Source: Locusta migratoria
Taxonomy: Eukaryota; Arthropoda; Insecta; Orthoptera; Acrididae
Reading direction: 5' to 3'
Length of the DNA stretch: 64,000 nt
NCBI GenBank assembly: GCA_026315105.1
Contig: CM048747.1
Span: 284,297,154 to 284,361,153 of the forward strand
Shown: in pieces, positions 1 to 11,095 of the stretch
Position numbering within the stretch: position 1 is the first letter of the stretch
Layout: each line of letters opens with the position of its first letter
Notes under the pieces: generated by a model
The model's database searches: none
The model's input: the letters and a program-made list of their open reading frames with translations, nothing else
What the model was told of the DNA's origin: nothing
Program-made: the position numbers and the translations under genes

Positions 1-677
1 AACTTTGAGGAATTTAGCATGGAGAAGAGACGAAGCTCCCATCACTTAGCAACCACTGGGCGCTGAAGCACAGTCGCATAGACAGCGTTCTGCCCGGAAA
101 CGTACACCGTCAAGGCTCCAGCCTGGCGGGATAGTGAATAGAGGAACTGTTATATCCGAACAGGAAGAGAAGCCGCATCCTTGAAGAACGATAGAAGCCG
201 CGTTCACTCACTGAGGATCGGTACAGTTTGCAAATGTTCCAATGGTATAAAGCAGAGTCTCTGGTACACCACTTTCAGAAGCGGACTGTATGAGACCCAG
301 AGGTTTTAAGACGAGAAACTAGGTAGAGCGGCGTAAAAAATTCTCGAATGAACAAGCTGCAGTGAAATTAGGACTGGACGGCCCTGGGAAACAGGCAACT
401 TATTGTATGGAGGAGCAGAAGATCTCATGCAAGTTGGACTCATAGTAAACGTTACTTTGAAAATCACTCGTTCCTGAGTGACTTGTTCCTAGACAGCAGG
501 GATGGAGAGAAGCTTGATCTTCAAGCAGCAGAGAGACTTTCTCTAATATAGACGTATACTTGACATTACTGCAGTTTGAATTTCACTTGGACATTCAACA
601 GAGTCAAGCTGAAGTACGAAGTCTGTTCAAAAAATTCCATCTACGAATTTTTTCTGCACTCACATTTTATTTATTGT
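1..677. other. Unassigned DNA, no gene seen
   Basis: I see no long open frame, splice-bounded exon or recognisable repeat here. Base composition is mixed, less AT-rich than much of the window. It could be old repeat or the flank of the SINE that follows. Confidence 0.4.
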
Positions 678-860
678 GAGCGGCCGAGCGCACTGAGGCG
701 CTATGCTCTGATGCGCGAGGCCCGTCCCCGTCGGGGGTTCGAATCGCCCCGCAGGCATGAATGTGTTGTCTTTAGTATAAGGTAGTTCATAAGTAGTTTG
801 TAAGTTTAGGAACTGATGACCCTGCAGTTAAGTCCCATAAGCTTAACAAACATTTGAACA
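678..860 (+). repeat. SINE-A, variant tRNA-like head
   Basis: A short interspersed element with a tRNA-like 5' part and a fixed 3' tail. The head has an A-box-like gcggccgagcgc and a B-box-like gggttcgaatc. The body carries tagttcataagtagtttg, then tttaggaactgatgacc, and ends in caaacatttgaaca. The same tail recurs more than ten times in this window (SINE-A family). This copy's head differs from the commonest head, so it belongs to a different subfamily. SINEs of this design are transcribed by RNA polymerase III and mobilised by LINE machinery. I could not find a clear target-site duplication. Confidence 0.85.
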
Positions 861-1290
861 TCTCCTTTGCAATAGTTTCCTCCACAACTGATACGTCGCT
901 CCCAACGCCGTTTACACTACCGGAAGCAGTCTTTGTACGCTTCGTGTTCAATCGCACAAAGTGCTGTCAACGAATTTTCTCTGATCTCGTACATCATTGC
1001 AAATCTTCGTTCTTTCAACAGGATTTACAACCTTAGAAATAAAAGTCCGCAGGGGCCACGTCTGGAGACTACCTCTTCACAGATTTCGAGATGACGATCT
1101 TTCTCAACTCATGAGTCCTGGGACGAACTTCGTGCCAACGCGGTCCTGTGTCAGGATTGAATGACATGATCCTGCTGAAATGTTGTATTCTTCTGAAATC
1201 TCTCGAACAGTCAATATTCTATTGGAAATCACAATTTCGTTCTCGTTCCTAAACACCAGAGTTTATATTTTGATTATTAGCCCGCGTATA
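861..1290. other. Unassigned DNA
   Basis: No gene or repeat recognised between the SINE and the mariner insertion. Confidence 0.4.
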
Positions 1291-1391
1291 TACGAGGCGC
1301 GTCCAGAAAGTAAGTTCCGTTTGGTTATATAAAACGAACGGGTACATATACAGAAAAAATATTGATTGTACAAAAATCTACAACTGTTAAA

Positions 1392-1600
1392 CTACTTTTC
1401 TACATAGCTTCCGAAATTTTGTAGGCAATTGTCATAGCATGGCACAAGGTTTTGTGTGCCTTTTTCATAGAATTTTGCCGCCTGTGTATTCAACAATGTG
1501 GTAACATGTTCTTTCAGCTCGTCATCATCGTTGAAGTGTTGTCCACCAAGGACAGATTTTAGGTGTAAGAAGAGAATTACTGTCAAAAGATTATTTTTTC
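1392..1600 (-). pseudogene. mariner transposase C-terminus, left arm
   Basis: The minus strand reads LHLKSVLGGQHFNDDDEL and then KEHVTTLLNT, ending in NFGSYVEK-stop. This is the tail of a mariner (DDD-type) transposase, after the catalytic core. The open frame of about 64 codons has no N-terminal domain and no complete catalytic triad. It is a relic that mirrors the copy in the opposite arm. Confidence 0.8.
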
Positions 1601-1650
1601 ACGATAATGCCTGACCTCACACACCGAATGTGACCAAACAATTCTTACGG

Positions 1651-1889
1651 AAATTTCGATGGGACCTGTTCGATCATCCTCCATACAGCTCGGACCTCTC
1701 TCCTAGCGACTTTCGTCTCTTCTTACACCTAAAATCTGTCCTTGGTGGTCAACACTTCAACGATGATAAAAAGCTGTTACCACATGGATGAATATACAGG
1801 CGGCAACCTTCTGTGAAGGATGCATGCAAAAACTTTTGGCACGCTATGACAAGTGCCTACAAAATTTCGGCAGTTATGTAGAAAAGTAG
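1651..1889 (+). pseudogene. mariner transposase C-terminus, right arm
   Basis: The plus strand reads HPPYSSDLSPSDFRLF, the conserved block around the third catalytic Asp of mariner transposases, then the same HLKSVLGGQHFNDD segment as the left arm. It ends YVEK-stop at 1887-1889. A small deletion shifts the frame between the two blocks and the stop. It reaches slightly further toward the catalytic core than the left arm. Confidence 0.8.
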
Positions 1890-2255
1890 TTTAAGAGTTG
1901 TAGAATTTTGTGCAATAAAAATTTGTTCAGTATCTGTGTACAATTTCATTTTATTACCAATCGGAACTTACTCTCTGGACGCGCCTCGTATTTTTTTTTT
2001 ATTTTTTTTTATTTTTTTTTCTCTCTTCTTCAGATTCGCCGTTAATAAAAAGTTTAGTATTAGGTACATATTTTTCAAAGCTCACTGTTTATCAAACTTT
2101 TGTGTCCTCGATCGTATATTTAGTCAGCTTTGCGTGAAAGGAACAGTTTAGTGTCCTTGTGTGTATACTTAGATACTAAAGTTACAGTTTAGTGTATTCT
2201 CCCACAGTTAAGTCACAACAGTCGTTCTTATGTGGAACATACATAGTTTTTTAGA

Positions 2256-3211
2256 ATGACTAGGAACTGTGATTGCTGTGTAAGGATGCAGGCCGAGTTG
2301 GTGACTCTTCGCTCGCAGCTTCGGGCGGCGTTGGCTTCGCTGGCAACGCTTGAGACTCTGGTTGGTGGGCGCCGCTGTTGTGGGCCGCTCGCGGGGGTCC
2401 AGCAGACGCCATGTGTGTTTGTTGTGCCCTCCGATCGGCCTGCGGCTGTGGCCAGCCCGCTCACTGCCCGCGAGAGGTTCGCCCCCCCGTGGTGGATCGG
2501 GAGGTCTCCTCAGCGCGTGTCAGGCGGCGTAAGACTTCCCGGGGGACCGAGGTGGAGGCCTCCCCGGTTAGCCTTACGAACAGATTCGAGGCTCTGTCTG
2601 TGGCAGAGGATGTTCCTGATGTTCCAGATGGTGTCGCTTGTCCTGTACTCGCCCCTCTGCCTTCAAGATCCGGGCACTCACAGAGGGTGGGTTTGTTGGT
2701 AGTCGGGAGCTCCAACGTTAGGCGGGTGATGGAGCACCTTAGGAAAATGGCTGTTAGGGAGGGGAAGAAGTCCAATGTGCACTCCGAGTACATACCGGGG
2801 GGAGTCATTCCAGATGTAGAACGGGTCCTTCCGGATGCCATGAAGAGCACAGGGTGCAGCCAGCTGCAGGTGGTGGCTCATGTCGGGACCAATGATGTGT
2901 GTCGCTTTGGATCGGAAGAGATTCTCTCTGGTTTTGAGCCTCTATCAGAAGTGGTAAAGACTGCCAGTCTAGCTTGCAAGATGAAGGCAGAGCTCACCAT
3001 ATGCAGCATAGTCGACAGGACTGACTGCGGGCCTCTGGTTCAGAGCCAAGTGGAGGGTCTGAATTAGAGGCTCGGACGGTTCTGCGACCGTGTAAGCTGT
3101 AGATTTCTCAACTTGCGCCATAGGGTGGTGGGTTTTCGGGTTCCGCTAAATAGGTCAGGGGTCCACTACACTCAGGAAGCGGCTACACGGGTAACAAGGG
3201 CTGTGTTGCGT
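2256..3211 (+). pseudogene. CR1-like ORF1 with SGNH esterase-like domain
   Basis: The start at 2256 gives MTRNCDCC, a Cys-rich N-terminus, then a heptad-like stretch (MQAELVTLRSQLRAALASL) that could form a coiled coil. A frameshift near 2380-2400 moves the frame. The second part contains LLVVGSSNVRRV, the region of the nucleophile Ser, and HVGTNDV, the G-x-N-D block of SGNH hydrolases. GVHYT near 3160 supplies the late-block His but lies beyond a stop at 3065-3067. CR1-clade elements are known to carry an esterase-like domain in ORF1, which supports the family call. The gene is dead: one frameshift and one nonsense codon. Confidence 0.75.
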
Positions 3212-3299
3212 TGACTGGGCCGTTTTTTAGGTTAGAAGACATCGGAAACACACAAAATGGGTTTCAGTCTCAAAGGGTGTAGGTCAGACACAGGACGAT

Positions 3300-6060
3300 T
3301 GCAGATCTAGGAACCATTGGTGTAAAATTTGTAAATTGTCTAGCTGTGTTGGGAAAGTTCCAGAGCTCCAAGCGCTGATAGCAAGTACTGAGGATCAATA
3401 CATTATAAGTTCTGAAAGTTGACATGTCAGAGATAATTTCGGCCGAAATTTTTACAAAGGGCCAAATGGTCTTCAGAAAGGATAAATTGAATAAAAAAAG
3501 GGGGTGGCGAGTTTATTGCTGTTACAAACGGTTTATCCTGCAACGAAATTGAGGCAGATACCTCCTGTGAGTTGGTAAGGGTAGAGGCTATACCTGACAA
3601 CCGGAATAAATTAATAATTGGTCCTTTTAAACAGCCTCCTGACTCAGACAATGCGGTTGCCGAAATGTTCAAAGAAAGCGTGAATCACATTTCAAACAGG
3701 TACCTGCAACATACTGTTATAATAGGTGGCGATTTTAATTTACCCTCGATATGTTGGCATAAATACGTATTCAAAACCGGAGGAAAATATAAAACATCGT
3801 CCGAACTAGTTCTGAATGCTTTTACTGAAATCCATTTCGAACAGTTACTTCATGAACCCACTAGAAAAGTAAATGATTGCGAAAATAATCCTGAGCTAGT
3901 AAAGAGCGTCAAAGCAGATACAGGGATTAGTGAACGTAGAGTTGTAGTAGCGAGACTAAATATCGAAATTCCCAAATGCACAAAAAATAAACGAAAAATA
4001 TATCTATTCAAAAGAGTAGATAAAAATTCGTTTACGCTTTCCTGAGTGATAGTCTCCAGTCCTTCAAAACAAAAAATGCGAGAGTAGATCAGTTGTGGCT
4101 TACTTTCAAAGACACAAAACAGGTCAGATCACTGTTTCAGAAGCAAAGACAAACGCATGCAAAATTTAAACTGACACAGAATCCCCCAAGACTGGCAGTC
4201 TTTAACAGAAACTCGCAATCTAGCGCGGACTTCAATGCGAGAAGCTTACAACAGTTTCCACAACGAAATCCTGTCTCGTAATCTGACAGAAAATGCAAAG
4301 AAATTCTGGTCATATGTGAAGTACACTAGCGGCAAAACACGAACAATACCTTCACTACGCGGTAGCAATGGCAATACTACCGATGACAGTACTGCTGTAA
4401 TGCTGCTTTCGTATGAAAATGGGTGTTGCGTATTAAAGTTAAGGTTGGGGACCGAAAATGAAATTTTACCAGTTAGTGAAATATTTTTAAATGAGATTAC
4501 TACGCAATTTTTTACAACGAAGGGACAATTTAAACAAAATTATTGGATTCCGCCATTAAATGGTAGCGGTCGTAATTTCGGTGGCAAATGCAACACCAGA
4601 AAGCAACATTACAGAAGAAGTCGGCGGAATCTAAATTTTACCTCATTGAGAGCTGGTACAAATATTTCGGTCATGTTCTGTAGTGATTCCAGCTTCGATG
4701 AATGGAATATTACTTCGATAAATTGATGCTGGGATTGTGCGTTTCGGTTATTATTGTTATATGACCGTGTGGAAAATTAATCATGATAGTCGCCAAAAAT
4801 TGCAAAATTATCGGACTTCATAAACATTACGAAGATTTTTCTGCAGGCATTAAAATGTAATAAACCATTCATAGACACGAAATAAATAAAAGTTACACAG
4901 AGAATGTTCTAGTACAATCGCGAAACAAATTGCAACAATACCCGAGCATCACTTTATGAAGTACTAGATCTGCTGAAAATAAATAACTTTAAAATTAGTG
5001 AGAATGGGGAAAGGATTGTAAGTAAGTAAGATATTTCAAATTAACTGTGGGGTTTTATTGAAATTAATAAAAAAGAAGCTCACACTTACATTAATTAGTC
5101 GAAGTCCTGGAATACGTCCTAACACCTCAAGGAGAAGAAAGCAAGTGACGAACAGTTCCGCTCTCTCCCTTCAGCTTGTTGCAAAAAAGTTGAACGTGAC
5201 AAATGTCATATGTTTATCGATACGCTGTCAGAGAGAGAGCAGAAGTCAGCGACAAGCATCGCACAAGTTATAAAAAAAAATCATTAATGTATTACTACAC
5301 TGCTAAAGCAGAATTGCTAAACATAGCTTTCCGAAATTCTTTCTCCAAAGAAGACGAAGTGAACACTACAGATTTCGAACCAAAACAGCTGCCAGCATGC
5401 GAAATTTAGAAGTACATGTTCCTGGAGTTGTAAAACAACTTAAGTCACTAAACAAAAACAAATCTTCCGGGCCAGACTGTATACCAACTAGATTCCTCTC
5501 AAAGTATGTTGATGCAATAGCTCCATACTTAGCTATCATATACAACCGACAACTCAGCGAAAGATCCGTACCCAAAGACTGGAAAGTTGCCCACGTCACT
5601 CCAATATTCAATAAAGGCAATATGAGTGATCTCCAAAATTACAGGCTCATCTCATTGACGCCGATTTGCAGTAGGATTTTGGAACATATACTTTGTTCGA
5701 ACATTATGAACTACCTCGATGAGAACGACCTATTAACCAATAGACAACACGGCTTCAGAAAGTATCGCTCTTGCGAAACACAGCTTGCCGTTTATTCACA
5801 TGAAGTGATAAGTGCCATCGACAAGGGATCTCAAATCGATTCTATATTTCTGGATTTGCGGAAGGCTTTTGACACTGTACCTCGCAATCGGCATCTAATG
5901 AAACTGCGTGCTTATGAAACCTCTCCCCAATTGTGCCAGTGGATTCGCGATTTCCTATCAGAAAAGACACAGTTCGTAGTAATTGACGGTAAGTCATCGA
6001 GTAAAACAGAAATGATATCTAGCGTTCCCCAGGGAAGCGTTATAGGTCCGCTACATTTCG
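3300..6060 (+). pseudogene. CR1-like ORF2 (endonuclease and RT), broken
   Basis: The endonuclease part around 3572-3900 includes VIIGGDFNLPSICW, the conserved GDFN block of APE-type LINE endonucleases; its N-terminal portion is eroded. A linker fragment near 4235-4400 reads AKKFWSYVKYTSGK. The RT part from about 5397 has KSLNKNKSSGPDCIP, DWKVAHVTPIFNKG, the Q-H-G-F-R block, SIFLDLRKAFDTVP (box A, catalytic Asp kept) and SSVPQGSVIGPL. It then leaves the family before the ADD box. Several stops and frame changes lie between 3900 and 5390. Confidence 0.8.
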
Positions 6061-6065
6061 TTGTG

Positions 6066-6495
6066 TTTTTAATTCTTTTTTTAAATTTGGGTTTACCTTC
6101 TTCTTCTTCAATTCAAGGATTAGGCAATATGCCTGTTCCGATTTCACGTCGTCCAATATCTCTTCTTCCTTATTTTTATCTCTTCTTTCTTTCAATCCAG
6201 GATTCACTTCCATAAAGGAACTTAGGCACTGTCATTGTTTTATATAATTCCAATTTTGTGTCTTTCCTAACTTCTTAAAATTTTGTTTATAGTGCCACAT
6301 ATACCGTTATGTTGAAATTTGTTGGTTTTCTTGTCTATGTCCTTCTCTATGACCACACTTATGTCATTGCCTAAATAACTGAAACTGGAGACCTGCTCAA
6401 GTGTCTTTATTTTCGATGATAATCTTAGATCGAACTGGTAATTTACCGTAGTGGGCCATTACCTTTGTTTTAGTGGCTGACATTTTTAAATTGTA
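6066..6495 (-). mobile_element. LINE 3' end fragment (RT thumb region)
   Basis: Read on the minus strand: MSATKTKVMAHYGKLPV, then LEQVSSFSYLGNDISV, a short gap, and VPKFLYGSESWI across a frameshift. The K-T-K-V-M, F-x-Y-L-G and L-Y-G-x-E-x-W blocks are the usual order downstream of the RT catalytic box in RTE-like and related LINEs. Stops and shifts make it a relic. It abuts the broken end of the CR1-like element. Confidence 0.7.
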
Positions 6496-6960
6496 GTCAC
6501 CGGGTTTACCTCGTGGCTGAATATCATGTGTCTGCTATTCCACATTTATGTATTTGCTATACTCAATTTTTTTTTATATACTGCTAGTCATGAAAATTGC
6601 AACGTCGGAAACAATAGCAAATAACGAAATGTAGCTTCAGATATTTATTTACAATTCGCGAAGTCTGCCGGCTTCAGCTTATGAACTATATGTACACACT
6701 GTCCAGTGATTGTCACATCGAGATATATAAAACAGAGGTACGCTGAATGGATCGTAGTTTTCAGGATTCTCCAAGGCTATCTTTCGGCATTCATCTGTTA
6801 ACATTACAGAAAGAGCTCTTTAGCTTGAGAGGATTGGGCGTACAGAATAGTCCGCAATGATTCAAATAACATTTATCTTAATTTTTTGTTCACAGTTCAC
6901 AATAACAACGAGCACAAAGAGCTTGTACAAAATTTCTTTCTTCCGAAGGACGAGGATGTT
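6496..6960. other. Unassigned, possible old DNA-transposon remnant
   Basis: No coding region is recognised. The segment near 6580-6830 looks like eroded repeat, but I could not place it in a family. Confidence 0.3.
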
Positions 6961-6961
6961 A

Positions 6962-7262
6962 TAAGGCAAACAAAATTCTGGGTGGGTGGGTGGTGGTGGA
7001 CATGAGGGACCAAACAACGAGGTCATCAGTCCCAACAAAATTCTCAACCCTAATTGAGGAGAGGAAGAGGGTGAAAAGGTGTTGACGATGAAGTTGGAGG
7101 AGAACTAAGAGAAGCAGGGTAGGTGAACAGAAGGGGAGGAGGAGATGGACAGAGTGATGAAGGGAAAGAGAAAATGGACAGAGCTAATGGGGGGGGGGGG
7201 GACAGATGGACAGGGAGAGGGAGATGTACAGAGAGAGGAGGGAAGAGAAGATGGGCTGACAG
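6962..7262. repeat. GT-rich stretch and purine-rich tract
   Basis: A gggtgggtgggtggtgg run is followed by gaccaaacaacgaggtcatcagtccc, which resembles other dispersed repeats. After that the plus strand is nearly all purine (7076-7262), with a G run at 7189-7201. A similar purine tract occurs at 34118-34345. The long minus-strand frames here are low-complexity artefacts. Confidence 0.6.
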
Positions 7263-8030
7263 AAGAACCGAGAAATACCCGGCCAACGCAGGAATTTGAG
7301 ATAGTTGCGAATAAATTATCTGAATATCTGCGGATAATCAACAACGTCTGTTTCCTTGTAAGAAACATTGCAAAGGGAATTTTACTTATTATTGTACTCG
7401 TACTAAACAGTAGGAAGAATGCATGATCATATTTGTAGTTGATTTGGAGGTAAACAGGGTGCAAAATTTCGTGTCGACACTTGCCACGTCTGGCAGCAAC
7501 ATTATTCCCTCGAGTCCTAAAGAGCTTGGGTGACAGATAAGAGTGCAGCATTCTATGCTGCTTCTGCTGAATGGTGGAATTTACCATTTGTAGTGCTTGT
7601 CGTTTGGTGGTGTCCCAATGTCTCAGCGATCCGTAATCAGATATTTTCAGTGTGATAGACCTGGAGAATATGCTGCTTCAGGTAATAGCGCAACATCCTG
7701 TGTGTTGAGGTAGATCAAGACAGCAAGGGTGACATGGAATCTTAGACCGCTAACGCAGGCACATATACTGTTCTCAACACCGGGCCAAGAGCTAAGTAAT
7801 CAAACCAGAGGTAATCTTAATATACTTTTCTATTAGTAGTTTGTTGTGGAACTTGTTTCGGACTTGGTCCATTTACAAACACTTGGCCTTAATCGCAATG
7901 CTGTTAGAGTTCGTGCAAGAAGTCGTGGCTCCTGCTTTCTCGACTTGGGCGATGGACGAGTCCATTTCTTTGTTTTGGAGGGGCGGGCGCCTCAGTTTCG
8001 TGTTGCCTAGTGGTCGCGGGGCGCAGTTGA
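7263..8030. other. Unassigned DNA
   Basis: No gene, repeat or splice-bounded exon recognised. Confidence 0.35.
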
Positions 8031-8209
8031 AAACCACAAATGTTTGTAATTCTATGGGACCAAACTACTTTGGTCATAAGTCCCTAGACTTATAAACTAC
8101 TTAAACTAAGTCAAACTAACTTACGAACCACACACACATCCACTCCCGAGGGAGGATTCGATAACTCTACGCGGAAGGGCCGCGCGATCCGTAACGTGGC
8201 GCTCTACAC

Positions 8210-8366
8210 CAGTGTTGCAACTCGTTCCCAATCATGTCCTTATATCACGTTTCAAAAATCCTTACATTCACCATGAAAGTCCCTAAGGACTTATTTCTAA
8301 AAAATAAAAAAAAATCTCTAAGGAGCTGCATGGCTGCATACTCATAGCCTTGGATTCGCCACAAAG

Positions 8367-8424
<58 letters not shown>

Positions 8425-8644
8425 AGATGCTCTTTACGTATTGGCCAGTAATATTTCCCTTTATTAACATTATTGCACAATGAATTGTTACTGTTTTGAA
8501 TATAAAAAAGATACTTTCATTCTCCATCGTCCATGAGATAAGTCCCTACATTTTGCAAAGAGATCGGAAATCCGTCCCTACAGTTTGGAAAAAGAGTCGA
8601 AAGTCCCTACGCGTAGGAACACGTCCCTACGGTTGGCAACACTG
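8210..8644. mobile_element. hAT-like MITE with poly-T core
   Basis: A 435-bp element flanked by a perfect 8-bp direct repeat, ctctacac (8202-8209 and 8645-8652), the hAT target-duplication length. The ends are inverted: cagtgttgcaac at the left and gttggcaacactg at the right. The right subterminal region repeats gtccctac several times, the kind of short motif hAT transposases bind. There is no transposase, so it is non-autonomous. It contains an uninterrupted T tract of 49 bases. Confidence 0.8.
8370..8418 (+). repeat. Poly-T tract, 49 bases
   Basis: An uninterrupted T run inside the hAT-like MITE. It could have come from the A-tail of a lost retroposon on the other strand or from slippage. 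The lysine-only reading frame across it on the minus strand is not a gene. Confidence 0.9.
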
Positions 8645-9032
8645 CTCTACACCGCTCGACTACGGCGCAGTTTACAGCCGATTGATAGACGAAGCGTACG
8701 GCCCAGCACGCAATCACTACGTTTACTTGCAACACATCTTCCGGAAGACGAAAACCGATTTTCGTAAACCGTTTTTCGCTGACGTGTTTACATGGCATAG
8801 CCTGAATCGGATTTCCTAGCTCACTTAACATGGCGGCTGGAAAACAGCTGATTCTGTTCCTTATTGAGTCTGCACAATCGCTTTTTTCTTTATTTAAATA
8901 CACAGATTTATGTTCACTCTAAATATTTATACATTTATTTCACATTAGAGAATATCACTCTTTCCAAATGTGCCGAAAATTCTTAACAAGAAAACACAAT
9001 CTGACAAGCCAAGAACGCTTCAAAAACGGTTG

Positions 9033-9185
9033 CGTTTACATGGGCACGAAAATCGATTGTGGAACTGGAAAACCGCTTTAGAGAACCGGATTTCCAGAAT
9101 CGATTTTGGAGTGTTTACATGACCAACCAAAAGCGGAATTGGGAAATCTGTTTACGAAATCCGGTTTTGGGAGCCCATGTAAACG
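9033..9185. repeat. Short inverted-repeat element, possible MITE
   Basis: A perfect 13-bp inverted repeat, cgtttacatgggc, bounds 153 bp. Inside it are further inverted blocks (ccggatttcc and gaaatccgg) and two copies of the atcgatt motif. A related gtgtttacatgg lies upstream at about 8784. There is no coding potential and no clear target duplication, so the family stays open. Confidence 0.5.
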
Positions 9186-9595
9186 GGGTGTATGTGCAAC
9201 AGAGCCGGCCGCCTCTCCGAAACAAACGAATGGACTCACCCTGTGCACTACTCGAGAATGCATGTCTACACATGGGCCTCTTGTGCGAGCTCTACATATT
9301 GACATTTACCAAACTGCATACCAGTTGCTCGGACACATGCAAAGTCTTTTAGATGCATCTTGCTAAATGTCAATATTTAGTAAAATTGCGGTTAAAGACA
9401 AGTGTTTTAAAAAGGACCAAGTCCGAAACTAGTCACACAACTGACTACAAATTTTTTGCCACTACAATGGCTAAAAATCATAAAATAATAAAAATTATAG
9501 TAAGACTTCCATTCACTGATCCCGCTTATCCATCAGAATGAAGGATTTACACGAGATGGTAATACTGTTGCCTACCTAATACCAACTCCATACAG
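9186..9595. other. Unassigned DNA
   Basis: Nothing recognised. Confidence 0.35.
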
Positions 9596-10760
9596 TGAGG
9601 TGACAAAAGTCACAGGGTAGGAAAATGCACAGTTATTACAGATGGCGGTGGTATCGCACACACGAGGTATAAAAGGGCAATACACTGGCAGAACTGACCC
9701 TTAGACGCCGGTGATTCATATGAAAAGGTTCCTACATCATTAGGGCCGCACGATAGGAATTCACAGACTTTGGACAAGGAGTGGTCGATGATAGTTGTAA
9801 CTACATGCGCTGATCTTTCCATTTCGGAAATCATTAGAGGATTCAGTATTCTGAGATTCACAGTGTCCAGAGTGTGCAGCAAATACAAAAAATTCAGACC
9901 ATTACCTCTCGCCACGGACAGTGCAGTGGCCGATGGTCTGCACTTAGTGACCGAGAGTTGTGGCGTTCGCGTAGAGTCGATAGTATTAACAGGCAAGCAA
10001 CACTGCATGTAATAACTGCAGAAATCAATGTGACACCTACGACCAACTTATCGGTTAGGACAGTGAGGCGCAATGTTGCCTCGGTGGAACACGGCAGCAG
10101 ACAACCGACTCTAGTGCCCTTGCCGAAAGCACAACATCGCCTGCAGCGCCTCTCTTCGACTCCTGACCATATGGAGTGGACTGGAAAAACGTTCCTTGGT
10201 TGGATGAGTCGCGATATCGGTTGGTAAGAGTTAATTCTAGGGTTCGATTGAGGTGCAGACCACAAGAAGCTATGAACCCAAGCTGCCAACGAGGCACTGT
10301 GCAAGAGGGCGGTGGCTTCATAATGGTTTGGGCTGTTTGTATTAACTAGGTTCTCTTGTCGAACTGATCCGATCACTGACTGGTAATGGTTATGTTGGAC
10401 TGTTTGGGCAGAATTTGCAGCTATTCATTTACTTCACGTTCGCAAACAAAACTGGAATTTCTGTGGATGACAGTGCGCCATGTCACCAGGCCACAATTGT
10501 GCATGAAGAAATTTTTGCACAGTTCCAGCGAATGATTTGACTACCCACATCACTCGACATAAATCCCGTCGACCATTTACAGGACACAACCGAGACGTCA
10601 GTTCGTGCACGAAATACTGCACTGTCAACACTCTCAACTATAGGAAATTATAGGGACAGCATGGGTCAGTATTGCAGCATTGGACTTCCAGCGACTTCTT
10701 AAGTCCATGCCTGTTGAAGATGATACACTTCGCCTGGAAAAAGGTCTGAAAGGTTATTAG
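9596..10760 (+). mobile_element. Tc1-like element, decayed
   Basis: It begins with a terminal segment, cagtgaggtgacaaaagtca. Plus-strand transposase pieces follow in order but in several frames: a helix-turn-helix segment (SISEIIRGF, then TVSRVCSKYKKF), a linker (RQATLHVITAEINV, then LSVRTVRRNV), GGCFIMVWAVC around the second catalytic Asp, and HSTDINPVDHLQD around the third acidic residue. These are the usual blocks of Tc1-family transposases. The matching right terminal repeat is not visible: the element ends next to a mariner fragment at about 10769. It is a different family from the two Tc1 copies at 43-45 kb and 53-54 kb. Confidence 0.75.
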
Positions 10761-10768
10761 GATATACC

Positions 10769-10960
10769 AGGTGTTTTCACATAAAAAGATACAAAACGAC
10801 ATTGTGTGTATAATTGAAGTCTTTCTTCAGAAGTTACCGCCTGAGACCTGAGCAAATTTCTTCCAATGTTTAACGAGCCGAAGGATTCCCTGAATTCTGT
10901 GACTGTCACAAGTCTTGGACGTTATCTTGCAGTATATCATAGGTTTTGTTCTGTGACGGT
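10769..10960 (-). mobile_element. mariner 3' end fragment
   Basis: This matches, at lower identity, the 3' end of the mariner at 46705-48886. It starts with a terminal ggtgttttcacat and continues through gtctttcttcagaagttacc, gcctgagacctgagc and gtttaacgagccgaagg. On the minus strand this is the transposase tail followed by the 3' terminus. Only the tail is kept. Confidence 0.6.
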
Positions 10961-11036
10961 CAGCACAAATGATCGGTGAAATGCATGATCTCTTAGACTT
11001 CTGGGTAGGCCAACCCGATAGTACGCAGTTACTGGA

Positions 11037-11095
11037 ACAGTGGCAACACTTATTCGGGAGGACGGTGATTTAAATCCACCTCCGGTCATCCAGAT
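11037..11095 (+). repeat. SINE-B fragment
   Basis: cagtggcaac, tattcgggagg and aaatccacctccgg match the tRNA-like head and B-box of the complete SINE-B at 42981-43236. The rest is missing. Confidence 0.6.

Larger units (their letters stand above)
1291..1990. mobile_element. Palindromic mariner (two inverted 3' halves)
   Basis: The ends are a near-perfect inverted repeat of 30 bp (28 of 30 match, cgaggcgcgtccagaaagta on the left), with TA at both outer edges as expected for Tc1/mariner insertion. Unusually, both halves are the same end of the element. The minus strand of the left half and the plus strand of the right half each encode the C-terminal part of a mariner transposase and end in YVEK-stop. 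The two arms are clearly related but differ by many substitutions and small indels, so the inverted duplication is old. No N-terminal transposase is present. This is a non-autonomous, foldback-type derivative. Confidence 0.85.
2000..6060 (+). mobile_element. CR1-like LINE, long copy lacking its 3' end
   Basis: A non-LTR retrotransposon running left to right: a 5' leader, ORF1 (2256-3211), an ORF2 endonuclease region (about 3300-4050), a linker with repeated breaks, and reverse transcriptase (about 5397-6060). Homology stops inside the RT palm, just after PQGSVIGPL, so the catalytic ADD box and everything after it are missing. LINE copies are usually 5'-truncated; this one keeps its 5' side. 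The sequence next to the break is another LINE in the opposite orientation. A CR1-like 3' part starting at the next motif (LIYINDL) is present at 43954-44821, but as a separate insertion. Confidence 0.8.
8031..8665 (-). repeat. SINE-A variant, split by a hAT-like MITE
   Basis: The minus-strand SINE tail (caaatgtttgtaa, ctatggga, gtccctagac on the plus strand) is followed by a B-box-like gaggattcga and a tRNA-like head. The head is interrupted at 8210 and resumes at 8653 (cgctcgactac). The head sequence differs from the commonest SINE-A head. The interruption carries its own 8-bp duplication, so the SINE is the older element. Confidence 0.7.

Noticed and set aside
8283..8480. Lysine-run open frame
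   Set aside because: Created by the poly-T tract.
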